A DNA stretch of 64,000 nt from Platycnemis pennipes (taxonomy: Eukaryota > Arthropoda > Insecta > Odonata > Platycnemididae): the NCBI GenBank assembly GCA_933228895.1, contig OW121846.1, positions 79,806,064 to 79,870,063 on the forward strand, in the 5' to 3' direction. Below the pieces are notes generated by a model. That model was not told the origin of the DNA. It saw only the letters and a list, made by a program, of their open reading frames with translations, and ran no database searches. Position 1 is the stretch's first letter. Each line of letters opens with the position of its first letter. Shown piece after piece: positions 45,513 to 58,085 of this stretch. Position numbers and translations under genes: made by a program.

Positions 45513-48500
45513 TATTCATGTCACAATACTTAAATTAAGGGAACCATTATTTTCAACGCCTACTTAGATGCTAGTTTAACTGGCGTCGTTTCATCCCTAA
45601 ATATTATCAAATACTGTATGAATGATAACGAGACATTGTAAACACTGTGCCATCCTCACAGGTTATTCATGAACGATCGATTGAGCACACAAATAACACG
45701 TGCTTAGGATAGAACTGGCTCCCCTTTGAATACCTATAATTGTTCTCAAATTTCTACGTCTACCATTTTTTTTCATATATGTTTGAAAATGTTGGAAACG
45801 AACACGCATGGCTGTTGCAGTAGCAGTATCTTTTACTTAAAGGCACAATGTTCACTGCGCTGTCACTCCTCTCTATCTTGAGCCATCCGAACTCTAACGC
45901 TTATTGCTTTTCTAATTGTAGGAGATAACAACACCTGAGATCTGATACTCCATTGAGGGATGGTGGCAAGGGCAGAGAGAAGCCCGTTAATCCTGATTTA
46001 CTGCTAATGCTATCGTAACACCTTTAAACAAACCTAGTATCATTCGTTCCAAGTTGTGAGATAAATCATGAGACAGGAGGAATTTCCAGCTGCCCAGGGA
46101 CTAAAATTGTTCGTAGATATTTTTTTAGGTGATATTGATCTCAACACAGTATGCAAACAGCTGTTTCCATTTCGAGGAAAGTGCCCATTTTGTCAGTTCA
46201 TACCCAGTAAGCCAGCTAAAGATGGAATTTAAATGTTTTTATCGACTAATTATAGGACTATGCACACTAAAACTATGGAAGTGTACCCTGGGATTCAGCC
46301 AGAGGGCCCATTTAAAGTGAAAATACATTGGATCAGAACAGTGTGACAAAACGGATGGCAATAAAAACTTGCTTTCATTGCCATCTGATGTGTCCTTGGT
46401 AACTGAAAAATTAAAGTGTGCGATAAGCCACATGCTGTAGTGATGCATTTAGCTAGAACTATAGAAGTTAGAGGAAAGAATGTGACTGCAGATAATTGGT
46501 ATGCCAGCATTCCTTTAATACAAGAACAGCAGTCAAAAAACACCTCTGACCTTGGGACATTCAAAAGAACAAAAGTGAAATGACCTATGCAGTTTTTGAA
46601 TGAAAAAATAAGAAAAAAGTGTAACTTTTTTGCATTCAGTAAGGTCGTGACCCTTGTTTCACGCGTCCCAAAAAAGTAAGAATATAATTTTAGGTTCATC
46701 AGTGCATCTTGATGGGAAAGTTGATAACAGGTCTGGGTAAATGCACTCGCGAAATGACCTTAGTTGTAATGCACCGTAAAAAGCTAAATCTACTACTACT
46801 ATGCGTAGATGCAGATGCCATAAATTATCGCCATGCATAATTTCTCCAAGGTAGGCGTTGATACTGTAGAGGAAATGCGGAACTCAATATCTAGGCGGTG
46901 GCCACTAGTCCTCTTTATCAGAATTTTAGATGTGGCTGGAATAAATGGGCAAATGTTATACCTTTACAAGTGCCCGGGGACTAAAATTGTACGTAAATTT
47001 TTTTAATTATATATTACATATATATCATAAATATTGATATCAATTAACAAGAATGCAAAACTCATAAATCTCACCGTTCAAGAAGTCTTTATTCAACATG
47101 GAGAAGACCGAAAAATATATTTCTCACCTAGAGATGGAAGGGAATTTCATTGCGTTTACCGTCCAAGTTACATGTAGCGTAACCATTTCTGTTCCCTCTG
47201 TGGAATTAAAGTGAATTTAAATTTTAGAGTAGATTTTATATCAAAATAGACAAAATAACTCGGATGAAACGAACACCACTGGCGATGATAATCACAAGGA
47301 AATTTAGAAAAATTAAATGTGATGCAATGTCCCCTACTCTATGATCTACGACCTTGACATGATGACCTTAACATAATGACCTTCACTGCGACTTGACGTG
47401 GGTCGAAGGTCGAAGTTTTGTTTCCTGAAGTTGGACTGGAATGGAAAATTGCCTCTCCACCCTACCCATCCTTTCTCAAATTTGGTATTTTGGAGAAGTG
47501 TTGAGTTGTATCAGTATTATCTCTGACTTAAGGACATATTGCTTTATTTATTCGTGAAATGTATTCATCGTTTTACATACTAGGGTACCGTCCAGCCACA
47601 TATTAAATGAATCACGTTTTACCATTTCTTCGGATTTGAAGCACCATGGTATTGCACTAGCGAGTAATAGAATTTACTAACTTTTGGTGTATATTGGCCG
47701 CGTTGCAGGATAAATAATTACCGTGGATTCACCCTCAATAATTAATAAAAGAGATATTCGACGAGAAACAAATACCATGTGCATAATTTTATTTATTATT
47801 CCTTTTTAAGTCACACAAATTTCATTAAACTTGTCTTTATTTAATCTGCGACTTAGCGAATAAAAAACCAAATATCGTAGACAATTGCCAGTGGAAAGTG
47901 AATGATTGTCTGCTCAAATTTGGTGGGTGGGCCGCATTTACTGCTATCCTTAGACTCGGGATGGTGTTCTCTAGGGTGGATAGTGTCCATGGAGCACATG
48001 TCCTTCAGGTTAAATTTTTCCAATTTCCGTCTCTTTCTCCTCCTCCTTCCAGTATGAGACCGTTGATATGTTTTTTGCATGTTTTGAGAATAAGAAAATA
48101 TTTATTAGGTATTGCGAAGATAAAATGTCCTCTCTGCATTCAAGCTGTTACGCTCATTGACATGACCTTCTAATTTTGCGTAAACCAAATGATCATTTTA
48201 ATTTCAGATGGATATTAATTGCGCTGCCAGATTTCCTCCTGTAAGTCGACTTTCGAATTGAAGGGATCGCATCGCAAGGGAAGGCAAGTCATCGAGGAGC
48301 AAAGTGCCTTCCCTTAATAAGAGAGATAAGGCCCAACCCCTTTCTCATCAAATTTTTTTCCCACCTCTTGCCCGGTGAATGATTCAACCCTCGCCCAGCC
48401 ATTCCCATCCAAGAGTTTAAATCACGCCAATCCAGGCTCATGTTAGAAATTCGAACGAGGGGGGAGAGAAGCTAGGGAGAAGTGACTTGTGTGACATATG

Positions 48501-49535
48501 GACGACGAGGCTCTATGCGCACAAGCCCCCGCGAACACTTAGGAAAATGGGGGGTGAGGAAATCGCAAGATAGGAAGAGGAAAGAAAGTTAAGGCAGAAA
48601 TGGAGATTAGGACTAGTAATATATTGCAGCAATGAAAGCAAGGTGAAATTAAATCGGGTATTAAAAACTTTGACTAAGAATAGAATTCTGCTATGGTTTT
48701 CAATATATATTTTCAACTTTTATCGTTGATAACTCCTGCACGCTTAGGAAAACTTTAGGTTAGAGGAGCATTAAGAAATATACAGTATATTCAATAGCTA
48801 GAACATCACTCTGTGGAGAAATACAATTAGGTTAAACCTCTCAGTTTCCTGCATGTAGTGCATGAACGAACTTATATTTTTCATGCCTGCACGATAGAAA
48901 TGTGCATTCTATTCCCTTGTTTATGAATATTTAAATGGTTTTGGTTCATCATCTGCCGCTCACCTTTGAAAAATGTGGCAGGAAGTATTATGTAGATGTA
49001 GACGAATAACAGAAACGTAGATAGAGGAAGAGAAATATTTCAAGGGAAACAACCGTCATCTGTCATTAACTGTACTTAAGCTGGTAATCGATTGAGGGTC
49101 GGGATATTTAGTTTAGGAAATGCGGAAGGGTGAAGAAAAACCTGGCGACGGTTTTAGCGAAAGCAACCCTTGGATCCACGGTGAAATTCCTCACAGACGG
49201 ATGGAGTATTGTACTCGAAGCGCTTTCTAGAGAGAACCCAAGTTTACACCCACGCCTTCGAAATATTTCATTTCCTCCTAAGCGTCGCCGGCCTTCCGCC
49301 ATCCCCAGCCAAGTGGTCTGCTTTTGGTCTGATCCGAGATAGGGATAGGAATGGAATGAGGATCAACGTAATTAGAGAGAGTGGCCTTGAGACGGTGTTT
49401 ACGCTGACCCACCCGCGCTGAAGGCGGAGACGCCCTTATCTGGAGTGGGGTGGGGGAAAGTGGAGGACTGTTTTAGGGAGGGACGAGGTCGCATATGATG
49501 CCGGTTGTTAATTTCCGTGTCGTGTATTTGAGGGT
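45513..49535 (+). repeat. Segment D, unit 3
   Basis: Counterpart of 36566-40660, with only scattered differences. The stretch 47211-49120 has no gene I recognise. Confidence 0.7.
46020..47210 (+). pseudogene. piggyBac-type transposase pseudogene PB-3 (unit 3)
   Basis: Duplicate of 37135-38330 with the same lesions (first Asp lost, NTVCKQL) and a few extra changes. VTADNWYASIPLIQEQQSKN is near 46490-46540, and the RRWPLVLFIRILDVAGINGQ region near 46890-46950. Confidence 0.8.
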
Positions 49536-49964
49536 GGCGTTGGAAAGAAAAGGGGTGAACGCTAAAAAAGACCTGCATTTTTCTTTCGCCCGAGACGAAA
49601 AACAATGTGCTCTAAGTGCTGACGTGATGGTTGAAGGAGACAAGAAAATTGAGGCCGCGCGATCGGATAGGGTCATACATTAGGGCACGGAATACCGCAT
49701 ACGTAGGCATAGCAAAGGGATAGGTAGGGGAAATATTTCAGAGTAGACTGTAGTGCATGATGCATGTATTAACAACCAATCCCTTATTACTATGTAGATA
49801 CTAACATACTAGTTGCCTGATATTCTATAGTTTCATGTTTGCATGTTTATAGCGCATGCTTGGTGATTTTCACCCCTTGCCACACACCCTCGCGGTGGCT
49901 TGCAGGGTATCGTGTCAATGTACATGCGTAAAAGGATAAGGAACGAAGTAAGTCACAACGTCAG

Positions 49965-51738
49965 GAAAGCTAGAGAAATGTGGATGAACAATCAATGCAA
50001 AGATCCCCTGGAAATGTGGAAGCTGCCAATAGATAGTGAGGAACCACTCAAGGAACGGAGAGTAAGATGAAATGCTATAAGAGACAAGAATGGAGAAGTT
50101 TTGATTGAAAATGAAGGCAAAGTGAAGATACATGAAAGAGGTATACAACGGGAACAATCTCAGCACGAAAGTTGTTAAAGAGAAAAGCGAAATCGAGAAG
50201 GATGATATGGCAGCATCAATATTTCGTAAGTTCTGAATTCGACGTAGCAGTAAGGGACCATTGGATGAATAAGGCTCCTGGAGTTGATGATATCCCCGCA
50301 GAACTGATAAGGAATACGGAATAAGGAATACCATAAAAATCCATCTCTAAAAAGCCATCTGTGACATGTACTCAACAGGAGAAATACCCAGGGACTTCGA
50401 GAAAAACATTATCATTCCTATTCCCAGAAAACCGAGAGCGGAAAAATGTGAAAATTTTAGGACTATGAGTCTGACGACACATGCATCAAAGATATTGACA
50501 AGGATAATCTACAAAAGAATAGAACGAAAAGCATAGGAGTTCCTGGATGAAGATCAATTCGAATTCAGGAAAAAAAGGGTACAAGGGAAGCAATATTGGC
50601 CCTTACGCTACTCATAGAGAAGAGAATGCAGAGGAACAAAACAACCTTCATTGCTTTTGTGGATTTAGAGAAGGCCTTTGACCACGTGGATTGGGATTCA
50701 ATGCTTGGAATTCTTAAGGGAATTGGAGTGTCCTACAATGACCGAAGAATTGTACACAGTCTGCATAAAATCCAAGTAGCGGTGATAAAATCTGGACCCA
50801 GCTGGGAAGAGGCAAGAATAAGGAAAGGAGTGAGACAAGTATGTGCACTGTCTCCCGTAATTTTTAATGTTTACATCGAGAGAGCCATCAATGAATTCAA
50901 GGAGTCAAGGATCAAGTATTCTGGAGTGAACATCCACGGCGAAACAAACAGTATGCTACGATTCGCAGATTACATTGATCACATAGCAGAGACAGACAAG
51001 GAGCTGAATAACATGATAAAATCCACGGAAATGACAATAGCCAGTTATCATCTGAAGATCAACAAGAAGAAAACTAAGATATTGGCATGCAGCAAGAGAG
51101 ATAAGGCAAAAACCAACGTTATGCTAGGCCAAAACCAACGATATGCTAAGAAAACAGAAACTGGAAGAGATGAAAGAGTTCCGTTACCTGGGAAGCAGAG
51201 TGACCAACGATGGACGAATCATGAAAGAAATTGTGAGTAGAATAGCCCAGGCAATGAGGGAATTTCATAGAATAAATAATCTAGCTTCAGCTCGAAATAC
51301 AAGCTTGGAAGTAAGGAAGCAATTCATCAAAACGTATATCTGGAGCATGTTTTTTCACGGCAGGAAGGCATGGGCGATGACAGCAGCGGATAAGAAAAGG
51401 GTGGAAGCATTTGAAATAAGGTGCTATGGAAGAATGATGAAGATGAAATGGATCAGCCGAGTGACAAATGAAAAAGTCCTAAGAAGAGTGGGAGAAAAGA
51501 GAAGTCTGCTGAAAACTATAAAAAGAAGACGGGACAACTTAATAGGCCGCATCTTAGGACACAATGGCCTGATGAAGACAATCGTCGGAAGAAAAGCGAA
51601 CGGGAAAAATGGGATAGCAGGCCTCTTATGCGTTACATAGAACAGGTCGTAAAGGACGTGAAAGAGAGGAACTACCTTAATATGAAGAGGTTGGCCAATA
51701 GAGGAATCGAGTGGAGGGCTACGTCAAACCAATTCTAG
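49965..51738 (+). pseudogene. LINE reverse transcriptase pseudogene, copy 3
   Basis: It shares all five diagnostic lesions with copies 1 and 2 (TAG before EFLDEDQF, DQFEFR for DQFGFR, RQVC for RQGC, FADY for FADD, and the 22-bp duplication). Its RT piece (50596-51240) and C-terminal piece (51143-51640) are otherwise open. It has ATRRE-type private changes such as LHKIQ for LYKIQ and YIDHIAE for YIDLIAE. Confidence 0.85.
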
Positions 51739-52440
51739 AATTATTGAGAAATGGAGTTTGAATGAATTGTTAAGGGATTATTTTTTCCTTAAATTATAAG
51801 GCATTTTTTTTTTAATACGCTTTTAAACTATTTGTTTTTATCTCAATGATATTAAAAGGGCTCTTTTAATGGTATTTGCCAACTTTCTTAGCGGAATGAT
51901 GGGAATATTCGAAATAAAAAAAAATTAAATGTGATGGAATCCGCTGGACCCCAGCATGCAATTTAAGATTTTCCTTCGAAATTTTCATTTCTAAGGTTCA
52001 CAAAAATTCCATGAAATAACGCATGAAAGGAAAAAAATTGATAGCATAAATGAGGAAATGAAATATTTGAATAAATACGACAGTAGCGAAAAAATTCAAA
52101 GCTCATTTTCTAGCAGTTAAAACGTTGATGGATTTATCCGCTGACATTGCACTGAAGTTTTACAAATAGAATTTATATTAAAAATGAATTTATTTTTTAA
52201 CGTCATAGTCAAGGAGAATGATGTTTTATTGTGGAATATATCGTGAGTTGAAGAATATACATATAAATAGTCAAAGAAACAGGATAAGATTTTTAATGAG
52301 ACAATGAAAAACTATAAGAATTAAGTCACTACGATTTAAATAAGTATGTGAAAAAATGAAAAAGCAACAGTTAATAGTAATCAAAAATCAAAGATAAGAG
52401 ATGAATGTTTTAAAGATATTATTAGGACAGAGATTTAAAT

Positions 52441-52797
52441 TTAAAAAATAATGAACTGAAAGAACTGATTCTTTAATTGAAAGAAGTTTCTCCTTCCTAC
52501 CCGAAAAATGCTCTTATGAAGTAGAAAAATATAATTAGCTTTTAAATTGACTGACAAAGAACTTGTGAAATAAAAAATAATATGTCCAATGGTTATATAA
52601 ACAGAACTAGATATTGATGCAAAAATGGTTTCAAAACCTTTTATTATATATACCTGTGCTACGAACATAACGCAGAAAACAAAAGTGGTGTCATACATTG
52701 CGTCCAATAAGCCAAAGGACAATGTTATGAGACTGATTAGTGAAATCGTACTCAAATCAATAGGCTCGTTAGAATTTAGAACTAGAATGCCAGTCAT
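52441..52797 (-). CDS. Hydrophobic multi-span ORF, possible membrane-protein exon relic
   Basis: This 118-codon open frame is long for such AT-rich DNA. It encodes at least two hydrophobic stretches: ISLISLITLSFGLL, then TTFVFCVMFVAQVYIIKGF and IGHIIFYFTSS. A diverged copy of its start lies at 62220-62345 on the plus strand, and its second half overlaps the E repeat, where the other copies are not open. Insect chemoreceptor exons can look like this, but I see no diagnostic motif. It may be chance, since AT-rich DNA favours Phe, Ile and Leu codons. Not called as a real gene with any confidence. Confidence 0.2.
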   Translation of the reverse strand: MTGILVLNSNEPIDLSTISLISLITLSFGLLDAMYDTTFVFCVMFVAQVYIIKGFETIFASISSSVYITIGHIIFYFTSSLSVNLKANYIFLLHKSIFRVGRRNFFQLKNQFFQFIIF

Positions 52798-52904
52798 CTT
52801 CAGGTCAATCCTCTATTAGTGCCAATATTACATTCATTGCAGTCTTCCGCAAATAAAAGAGAGAGACATACTCCAAACTAGTAAAAAAGTGCTAGAATAA
52901 ATTT

Positions 52905-54945
52905 CAGTAGATGCAGGTTTAAAGCCCAGTCAAGGTGAATGAGATTATTCTTTGGAAATCTTGATAAAGTCGTTTTGTGGACTCATGTCCCGTATTAAAA
53001 AAAACTTAATCACCTGCCATGAAGGAACAAGGCAGTAACAGAGACACCTGTCAACCCTGCGGACACGAAATTGAATGACAACGAAACAGTTGCCTTTTCA
53101 CGAACAAAAACAATTCAAAACCCGTTGTGATGCAAAATGTATCGCATAAACTAATTTATGGGTAATTTAGGTAATTTATGTTTGAACTTCGTGTAAGCAC
53201 CTTTTTTACATGTCAACCATAGTAATCCACGGCAATGTAGGAGATAGCTATTGCTGGAATTATCATACGCACTGATAATTCCTCATTCCCTAATAGGAGT
53301 CAATTTTGAACTCACTGCAATCAGATGTAAACCTATTTCTTTCTATGTATCCACAAACAATAGTATATAATTTAGCATCCAACGAGAAATAAACTTCCAC
53401 AATGTGCATTATGTTGTGCCAAAAATGACATCAACCACAAATGTAAATATTTAATAAATTTTTTCCTGCATGCGTGTAAAAACCATATATATTTGACAAA
53501 AACATCGTGTAAAATACAGTTTCACCGTAGAGGAGGAAAACTTTGCAACACGCTACAATTTTGCGTCCTAAAGAATCAATATTTCGTTATGAATATAAAT
53601 AATATTTAGTTATGAAATAAAAAATATTTAGTTATGAATGTCATATGAATTATTCATCGGTCAAATACCAATACATTTGCAATAATTAAGCATGAAAATG
53701 TCAAAATATTAAAAACTAAAACAGTACTACAATCAAAGACAACATTTATTCTCTTTTTTTAACTAATTTAATTTTTATATCGAGATTAATTTTGTCATGA
53801 GAATAATTTAGTTCTATTCCCGATAATAAAGAATGATTTTTTCAGTGAAATATTTCGCCAGGAGGAAGAATGTACATATAACTAGTCAAGAAACAGGATA
53901 AAAATTGTAATGATACAATATTAAAACCCTAAGAAAGAGTGTACTGTTATTAAAATAAATATGTAAAAATATTGAAATTGAAGCAGTTAGCAATATGTAA
54001 AATCACAGATGAGAGGTTAAAGTTTTTTTATATATTGCTGGAACAGAGATTAAAATGTTTAATAAAAATGAACCAAAAGAAATTTTTTCAAAATGGCAAT
54101 TTAATCTTCCTCCCCAAAAAAACGCTCAGGAACAGTGGAAATTAAATGCAGCTTTTATATTGACCTTTTAAGCACTTGTGTAACCAGAAAAAATGGTTTA
54201 CCATGGTTATTTTACAAATAATCTATACTTGAGCAAAAATATTTTAGAAAATTGTACTGCCTGAGCTAGAAGCATATTGCAAAGATGTCCGGTTATTATA
54301 TACCGTCCGGAGACGGTTAGCTGTCTTTTACACGATGTTTTTGTCAAATATATTTGATTTTGACTTGAAAACAGGGAAAATTTGATTAAATTTTTACATT
54401 TGATTGTGATGTCAGTTGTGGTACAACGTAATGCACATCGTCAACGTTTCTTTGTCATCGGTTGGTAAATTCACATTCTATTGGCTCTGCATATATATAG
54501 AAAGAAATAGGTTCACATCTGATGACCGTGAGTTCCAAATTTGCTCCTATTAGGGCATGAGGAAAAATCTGTGCGTATGATAATTCCAGCAAAAGCTATC
54601 TCCTATATTGCCGCGGATTGCCATTTTTGAATTTTTAAAAAGGTGTTTACACGAAGTTCAAGCATAGGGTACCGTGATGTTTATGGGAAAAAGTTTGCAT
54701 CACAACAGATTTTGAATCGTTTTTTGTATTGAAAAGACAACTGTTTCGTTTTCATTCAATTTCATGTTCGCAGGGTTGACTGGCGCCGCTGTTACTGCCT
54801 TATTCCTTCTTGACAGGTGATTGTTTTAGTTTTTTTGAAATACGAACAAGAGTCAACAAAACGAATTCAGCAAGATTTGGAAAGAAAAATCTAATTCACC
54901 TTGTATGGGTAACAAACCTGGATCTACCGAAATCATGGGGTCCGC
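52905..54945. repeat. Large inverted repeat (arms ~630 bp) around E copy 2
   Basis: Left arm 52905-53535 and right arm ~54320-54945 are diverged inverted copies. Outer ends are TTTCAGTAGATGCAGGTTT and AACCTGGATCTACCGAAA. Shared interior words include TGCATCACAACGGGTTTTGA-like and ATTCACCTTG. A single arm in the right orientation is also present at ~61720-62105. This could be a foldback-type element or an inverted E-array segment. I see no target duplication. Confidence 0.55.
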
Positions 54946-55909
54946 TGGACCCCAGCGTACAATGTAGTTAACTTAGTCCTTGCAAATTTAATGCAAATTT
55001 CCTCCATGGAAAGTTGCATTTTTACGGTCAACATAATTTAATGAAATCCCGCGTGAAAAGTAAAAAATTAGATAGTAAAAATGAGGAAATGAAAAATCTG
55101 TATATATTCCAGTGGAGATGTATAAGAAATTATAAGCTCTTGAACTAGGCGACAAAACATTGACGGAGTTAACCCACTAAAATTGCCCTGATTGTTAAAT
55201 AGTATTTAATAGTATATCGAAAATAGTGTATCGAAATATTTTTTTAATAGTATAAGATTTATTTAGTTTAAGATTTTATAAGATTTAATAGTATATCGAA
55301 AATAATTCTGCTCCTGAGTTTATTTCATTCGCGTCCCGGTCATAGAGAATGATTTTTTGTGTGGAATATCTTGGGAGGAAGAGTAATGTACATAAAACTA
55401 GCAAAGGAAACAGGATAAAAAATGTGTAATGACAATATGTAAAAAGCCAAAGAAAAAATGCACCGTGATTTTAATAAATATGTGACAAAGTGAAAAAGCA
55501 GCAGATAATAACAATAAAAAATCGCACGTGATAGGTTTTATGCATATTATTAAGCCTTAGATAGAAATGTTTAATAGAAATTATGAGAAAGAACTGTTTC
55601 CCTGAGAAGAAAAGCTCTCAAGCAATAGAAAATTAACTACTAAAAAGTGGCTTTTACATACATTTTGGCATGAGCAATAATATTTCCGATAGTTATTCAA
55701 GCAATACTTGAAATTTGAGCAATAATAGTTTCGAAACTTGTACTGCCTGTATTAGAGAATATCCAAGCATTTTCGATTTTTTAATATTAAAATAAATTTT
55801 TATTCGCATTTTCACTGGCATAAAAGGAGATGATTAATATTAAAATAACATGTGTTAAATATGGGAGAAATAAAACTTTGGTTAACATTATTATCCTAAT
55901 GTTTCTTTG

Positions 55910-56440
55910 TTTTACTCCAATCCATCAGCTATTATATATAAAGAAGTTAAAAAATAGATTATTTCAAAAAGGTAACGTTAGGTATTGAATGGCGTCAATG
56001 AAAATTTCCTGCCATAGTTGCATTAAATTTTGCTGGGGGTAAGATAACGCTGAGATGCTGTAAAATTCCGCAGCTATCTGAGTGATTCTATGCTCCAGTC
56101 AAAATATTAAATTTCTTCCCTAACCACGCATTATTGAAGTGCTCTCTTGGATGTCACCAAGCTAGTCGGAATTTCTAAACTCAATTTTCTTTGATTTCTC
56201 TGTTATTGTGGTCCTCATTCGTGAACTGACTATGCCTTTCCAATGCTTTGACTTTGTTTTTCTAGTTTTATTGATTTTTATAGATCGCTACGCTTTCTTA
56301 ATATATATTATTGTAATTTGCTACTAATTCTGATGTGTGTCGTGTACTATTCGATGCCTCATTTTGTTGACTCCGCGAGAGGGTGGAATAATTACATGTA
56401 AATTGTAACCAATACACGTGCCAAACTGAATTTCTCTATT
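55910..56440 (-). repeat. Old inverted copy of the gene-fragment 5' region
   Basis: Reverse complement of about 27030-27560 and 32000-32500. It includes the exon 1 region (CTCTCGCGGAGTCAACAAAATGAG on the minus strand), but the ATG equivalent is followed directly by TAA. Exon 2 is not included. It shows the gene fragment existed as a separate copy before or apart from the tandem units. Confidence 0.6.
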
Positions 56441-56455
56441 CTTTTATTTTTCTAG

Positions 56456-58085
56456 GCACTTTCCCCAATGGTTCCCCAACAACTGCGTTTAAATTCCCGT
56501 TTCCGTTCACCAAATTAACCTCCTTCCTTTCACGTCATTACCTTTAATTTTTCTCTTTCTCTCTGCTTATTCACCCGCGAACAATACCAGTGCCTAGTCA
56601 AATAAAAGTATACCGGTAAGCATTATAGCTGAAATGTTCTGTAATCGCAGTCCTCTGCTCTTTCGCTGCAAATTTCCTTTAAACGATGGTCCATTTACAG
56701 CATTTTTTTAAAAGAGAACTAGTTTCTTTCGTTCCAGGGGATCAGTTGGGTTGAGCAATAGTCTTCAATCCCAAAGAGACGGGAACGAGTCCCGGCAATC
56801 GATAGCGTTTTCCATTGGCCTAAGGGTCCCCACTTGCAAGCTTTATGGAAAACACATGGTGGTTCAATACTTCATCCTTCGGAAGGAACGTTACACCTTA
56901 GATTCTTTGGCGCCTATATTTAAATGTAGGATAATGCAGACAACCTAGTTGCCCATCATCCTTCTATTGTGCTACCATATTTATGACTGGGGCCATGTAA
57001 GAGTTTATTTTCTCGTGCATGAAATAGGTAACGTCCTCCCCACACTATTAAAATCCCTCAGTTATTGAGCATTTTACTTGAAATTGAAAGACAGCAGGCC
57101 ACATAGCCTCCAACTTAAATGCGCAAGGCATATCGACGAAAACGATATTCTAGCCATGGCGTTTAACTCGACCTTAGAAAAGCACGAGAAACACAGCCAC
57201 AATTCTTTCATTTGGATAGGAGTGAAATAATACTCTGGCTCGACAAAGGAGAATAGGTAGGAAAATGACACATTATCTTAAAGAGATAAGAGTAAGCGAT
57301 TGTCACGAGGCCATGAAACGCAGCTGTTGCCGCCAGAAACAATCGGGGCTCGTAAACCTCAGCCGTTCTCCATCGAAGAGGTGATGTCTTGGAAGTAATA
57401 TTATTAGTTATTCCAGGAAGGTGAATGATTGTTATGGTATTCAGGGAAAGTTTGTAAATGATTGTCCAGAGGTATGTCCTTTGGAGTGAACAGGAGAAAA
57501 TTGGAGAGAAACAAGGCGTTGGTAGTAGCATTCTCTTAACAAAAGATTCCAAGGAGTCCATTTTCGTCCCACGTGATTTAGTGCTGTTTTTCAAAATACG
57601 TGAGTCTTATATCATATTTATCTCATGAGATAGGTAGCATAGGTAAACATCAGTGCGTGTCCGTGGTTTAAGCTTGGTTAAACTCACTCCCTGCTCGCAC
57701 CCTCGAGGTGGTTTAATGGGAAATCATTAAATGTAGATTTTGCTGTGAATGTTCATACAAATATTTAGACACGAGGTGGGTAGTAAGGTAAACAAGAGAT
57801 GTTGATTGTTTGGTGTTCTTAAAGTTTTTTTTACCTTGGATGGCATTGCTCGGAGTTGCTGCAACGAGGAAGAGCATGACATTGCGGGAAGTGTGGAACT
57901 CTTCCGGGGGAATTATAGGATAGGCACTGTAAGTCGTAGAGAAGAGAATTTAATTAGTGTTTAACATAGAAATAGATTTTCGCCATTTAGATCTGGATTC
58001 GGATCTCCAATATGACAATATTTTCAAAGGTTAACTGGTTCTCACTTCCGGTGGAAGGAAACTTCACGTAGAGCACTCCGTCAGC
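56456..58085 (-). repeat. Right arm of the 1.6-kb inverted duplication
   Basis: Inverted, diverged copy of 21490-23125. It includes the plus-strand SINE at 56745-56950 and the SINE-like repeat at 57640-58085. Confidence 0.7.
56745..56950 (+). repeat. tRNA-derived SINE, plus strand
   Basis: Head GGGTTGAGCAATAGTCTTC, B box GGGAACGAGTCCC (near 56789-56801), body TTTTCCATTGGCCTAAGGG, and tail CATCCTTCGGAAGGAACGTT. This is the best-preserved tRNA-like head of the family in the window. Confidence 0.6.

Larger units (their letters stand above)
43350..51985 (+). repeat. Tandem unit 3 of three
   Basis: Order: element interior fragment (43350-43800), right arm of the long-TIR element (43815-44345), SINE core (44375-44560), gene fragment (44760-45512), segment D with PB-3 (45468-49535), RT copy 3, AT-rich tail. 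No hAT-like insertion is present, which defines its empty site. Confidence 0.8.

Noticed and set aside
57208..57594. 128-codon minus-strand frame as a membrane protein gene
   Set aside because: It spans SINE core sequence and the old inverted arm. The counterpart at 22020-22470 is not open in the same way.
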